A stretch of DNA of 15,750 nucleotides from JBBTYZ01 sp038061595. GTDB taxonomy: Bacteria; Patescibacteriota; Minisyncoccia; UBA6257; GWB1-50-10. The stretch spans positions 1 through 15,750 of the forward strand of contig JBBTYZ010000001.1 of assembly GCA_038061595.1 (NCBI GenBank), given 5' to 3'. Numbering within the stretch: the stretch's first letter is position 1; every line of letters begins with the position of its first letter. The notes under the pieces are model-generated. The model was not told the origin of the DNA. It saw only the letters and a list, made by a program, of their open reading frames with translations, and did not search any database. This document shows, piece by piece, positions 14,507 through 15,750 of the stretch. Position numbers and translations under genes: made by a program.

Positions 14507-14616
14507 AAGTACGTGCATCTGTAAAAAAAATCTGTGTAAATTGTAAAACCGTCCGTCGCAACGGACGGGTTTATGTAATATGTAAGACCCCGAAACACAA
14601 ACAAAGGCAGGGTTAA
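14503..14616 (+). CDS. rpmJ: ribosomal protein bL36
   Basis: A 37-residue gene. The product [14 protein letters not shown]... continues [18 protein letters not shown] and ends KQRQG, the bL36 signature. The four zinc ligands of the C+ form are intact: C11, C14, C27 and H32. It overlaps the infA stop by 4 nt (ATGA), so it is translationally coupled. bL36 packs against 23S rRNA late in 50S assembly. A perfect 8-bp hairpin lies inside the coding region (CCGTCCGT at 14549-14556, CGCA loop, ACGGACGG at 14561-14568), but the encoded residues TVRRNGRV are the normal bL36 sequence, so no insertion is implied. Confidence 0.97.
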   Translation: MKVRASVKKICVNCKTVRRNGRVYVICKTPKHKQRQG

Positions 14617-14625
14617 TTAATCACA

Positions 14626-15009
14626 ATGCGTATCCTAGGTGTAAATATTCCAGACAACAAAAAAGTTGAAATCGCGCTTACTTATCTTTATGGAGTGGGC
14701 AAGACAAACTCGGGCATGATACTCCGAGAAACAAAGATTGATCTCAATAAACGCGCAAAGGACTTATCTGGCGAAGAGATAAGTAAAATCCAATCAGCAA
14801 TAGAAAAAAAATATAAAGTTGAGGGAGAATTAAGACAAGTTATAAAACAAAATATAAATCGTTTAAAAAATATTTCATCCTACAGGGGAGTGCGTCACCA
14901 AAGGCGTTTGCCTGTAAGAGGTCAAAGGACTAAAACGAATTCTAGGACTGTAAGGGGTAATGTTAGAAAAACTGCGGGTAGCGGTAAGAGGAAGGTGGAT
15001 CTTAAGTAA
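14626..15009 (+). CDS. rpsM: ribosomal protein uS13
   Basis: A 127-residue uS13. It begins MRILGVNIPDNKKVEIALTY with the L-Y-G-V-G (21-25) turn, contains the helical middle, and has the C-terminal Y86-R-G-V-R-H-Q-R-R-L-P-V-R-G-Q-R-T-K-T-N-S-R (86-107) signature that enters the 30S P site and contacts tRNA. The basic tail (108-127) is of usual kind. The protein sits in the 30S head and bridges to the 50S. The gap to rpmJ is 9 nt and no SD precedes the ATG. Confidence 0.97.
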   Translation: MRILGVNIPDNKKVEIALTYLYGVGKTNSGMILRETKIDLNKRAKDLSGEEISKIQSAIEKKYKVEGELRQVIKQNINRLKNISSYRGVRHQRRLPVRGQRTKTNSRTVRGNVRKTAGSGKRKVDLK

Positions 15010-15018
15010 AAATTAAAC

Positions 15019-15471
15019 ATGGGTAAGAAAAAAGTAATAAAAAAACAAGAAGGGGAGGCGGTAAAAGAATCCAAGGGGACAGAAAATGCTGTTGCTAAAA
15101 AAGCGGTCCAGTCATCCAAGCGCAGTTATGAGAATGGACGGGTTTATATAAAATCAACCTACAACAACACCATGATTACCGTTACAGATGACAAAGGAAA
15201 TGTGGTAACTTGGATGTCCGCAGGCTCGTTAGGGTTTTCCGGACCTAAAAAGGCCACACCGTTTGCAGCTTCAAAAGTAGTGGAAGCAATAGCGGAGAAG
15301 GTTGAACGTTCCGGGCCAGTAAATATAGAAATTTTCGTAAATGGCGTAGGCGGTGGCAGAGATTCGGCCGTACGAACATTAGCCGCAAAAAATTTCAACA
15401 TTCTGGGCATCCGAGACATTACTCCTATACCTCACAATGGTCCCAGACCAAAAAAGGTAAGACGAGTATAA
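15019..15471 (+). CDS. rpsK: ribosomal protein uS11 with a charged N-terminal extension
   Basis: A 150-residue uS11, about 20 longer than E. coli (129). The first 35 residues are Lys/Glu-rich and lack family similarity; the family body starts around GRVYIKSTYNNTMITVTD (40-57) and includes the S68-A-G-S-L-G-F-S-G-P-K-K-A-T-P-F-A-A region (68-84), NVGV/GGGRDSAVRTL-type loop (108-121), and the typical C-terminus I-T-P-I-P-H-N-G-P-R-P-K-K-V-R-R-V (134-150). uS11 lies on the 30S platform and helps form the mRNA exit. The rest of the operon (normally rpsD, rpoA, rplQ) must lie right of the window, past the 271-bp element that starts 5 nt after this stop codon. Confidence 0.97.
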   Translation: MGKKKVIKKQEGEAVKESKGTENAVAKKAVQSSKRSYENGRVYIKSTYNNTMITVTDDKGNVVTWMSAGSLGFSGPKKATPFAASKVVEAIAEKVERSGPVNIEIFVNGVGGGRDSAVRTLAAKNFNILGIRDITPIPHNGPRPKKVRRV

Positions 15472-15476
15472 CAGCA

Positions 15477-15747
15477 ATGGCTAAATATTCTTTTTCACAA
15501 TTGATAATAGGGATTTTGAATCAAATCCAAGGCGTGAGGGCGATGATGTATGATGAAGATCATACATTGAGCCCGAAGAACGAAGGATTTGGACAAAACT
15601 CCATTACCCCGCAGGGAGGGGCGACCTCGGTTCGTCTTTTCGTTACTCCTCCTCAACGTGCTGAACTTCAGCACACTTTCGTCGTCGTGCCTCAAGCCGA
15701 GACACAAGGTCGCCTCCTTCAATTGCGAAAGGAGAATATTTAGACAT
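15477..15747 (+). mobile_element. 271-bp inverted-repeat structured element, copy B
   Basis: Complete but for flank: it ends 3 nt before the window edge. It is the inverted counterpart of 7164-7434 (39 differences, no gaps). Terminal inverted repeats are GCAATGGCTAAATATTC (15474-15490) against GAATATTTAGACATTGC at the right end, followed inward by near-matching segments ending in CAATTG. Internal structure: GTGCTGAA-C-TTCAGCAC (15658-15674), GGCGACCT (15620-15627) pairing with AGGTCGCC (15707-15714), and a 9-bp hairpin at 15546-15567. An 88-codon frame (15477-15743) is open here but is unlikely to be a real gene (see rejected list). The element lies inside the ribosomal-protein operon, just downstream of rpsK, so it would be on the operon transcript. 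Confidence 0.85.
15546..15567 (+). other. covarying hairpin in copy B
   Basis: ATGTATGAT (15546-15554) pairs perfectly with ATCATACAT (15559-15567) around a GAAG loop. It is in register with the copy A hairpin; relative to that copy a C-G pair has become G-C and an A-T pair has become T-A, while the outer pairs are unchanged. Confidence 0.65.
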
Positions 15748-15750
15748 TGC

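Noticed and set aside
14549..14568. Perfect 8-bp hairpin in rpmJ as an inserted palindromic element
   Set aside because: The residues encoded are standard bL36 residues, so nothing was inserted; the symmetry may be chance or synonymous choice.
15477..15743. Open 88-codon frame in copy B (MAKYSFSQLIIG...), with a matching frame in copy A on the minus strand
   Set aside because: It coincides with the repeat element from end to end, is stopped in copy A, and changes do not favour third positions. Treated as part of a non-coding element.
1..15750. CRISPR arrays, tRNA or rRNA genes
   Set aside because: No evenly spaced direct repeats, no tRNA cloverleaf with a T-loop signature, and no rRNA-like stretch were found by eye.

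Overview
This 15.75 kb window looks like the chromosome of a Candidate Phyla Radiation (Patescibacteria) bacterium, most likely a Parcubacteria-type lineage. The reasons are compact genes with few Shine-Dalgarno sites, a stripped-down alanyl-tRNA synthetase of 580 residues, a stand-alone MetRS-beta tRNA-binding protein, a DUF5667 protein, and a 'baseplate J-like' membrane protein of the kind often annotated in CPR genomes. TGA is used as a normal stop (for example at the ends of the MetRS-beta, TsaC-like, 11532 and infA genes), so the TGA=Gly code of Gracilibacteria/Absconditabacteria does not apply. The lineage call is inference; no 16S rRNA is present.

Layout. 1-2450: the end of an ABC-type permease, a secreted beta-sandwich-type protein with a C-terminal anchor, an AI-2E family permease closed by a strong terminator, and an orphan gene closed by a bidirectional terminator. 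2470-2838 (minus): a small four-helix membrane protein. 2895-4210: MetRS-beta-like protein carrying an in-frame palindrome, a cupredoxin-like protein and a membrane-anchored FKBP. 4259-7158: dnaG and rpoD, the classic primase/sigma pair. 7164-7434: copy A of a 271-bp inverted-repeat element. 7464-14218: a DUF5667 protein, compact alaS, NUDIX hydrolase, TsaC/YrdC protein, a possible actin-like-fold protein and a large single-pass membrane protein. 14235-15471: a promoter followed by infA-rpmJ-rpsM-rpsK, the translation operon. 15477-15747: copy B of the 271-bp element, in the opposite orientation, at the extreme right edge.

The most unusual content is the 271-bp repeat. Its two copies are about 86% identical with no gaps, have imperfect terminal inverted repeats, carry internal hairpins (one with two compensatory base-pair swaps between copies), and each begins exactly 5 nt after a stop codon. 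An 88-codon reading frame spans it, but that frame is interrupted in one copy and substitutions do not favour third codon positions, so the element seems to be conserved as structured DNA or RNA rather than as protein.

A second theme is leaderless expression: several genes have a TATAAT-like box ending only 5-9 nt before the start codon and lack an SD. A third is an SD-free, tightly packed gene layout with 4-22 nt overlaps or gaps of a few bases.
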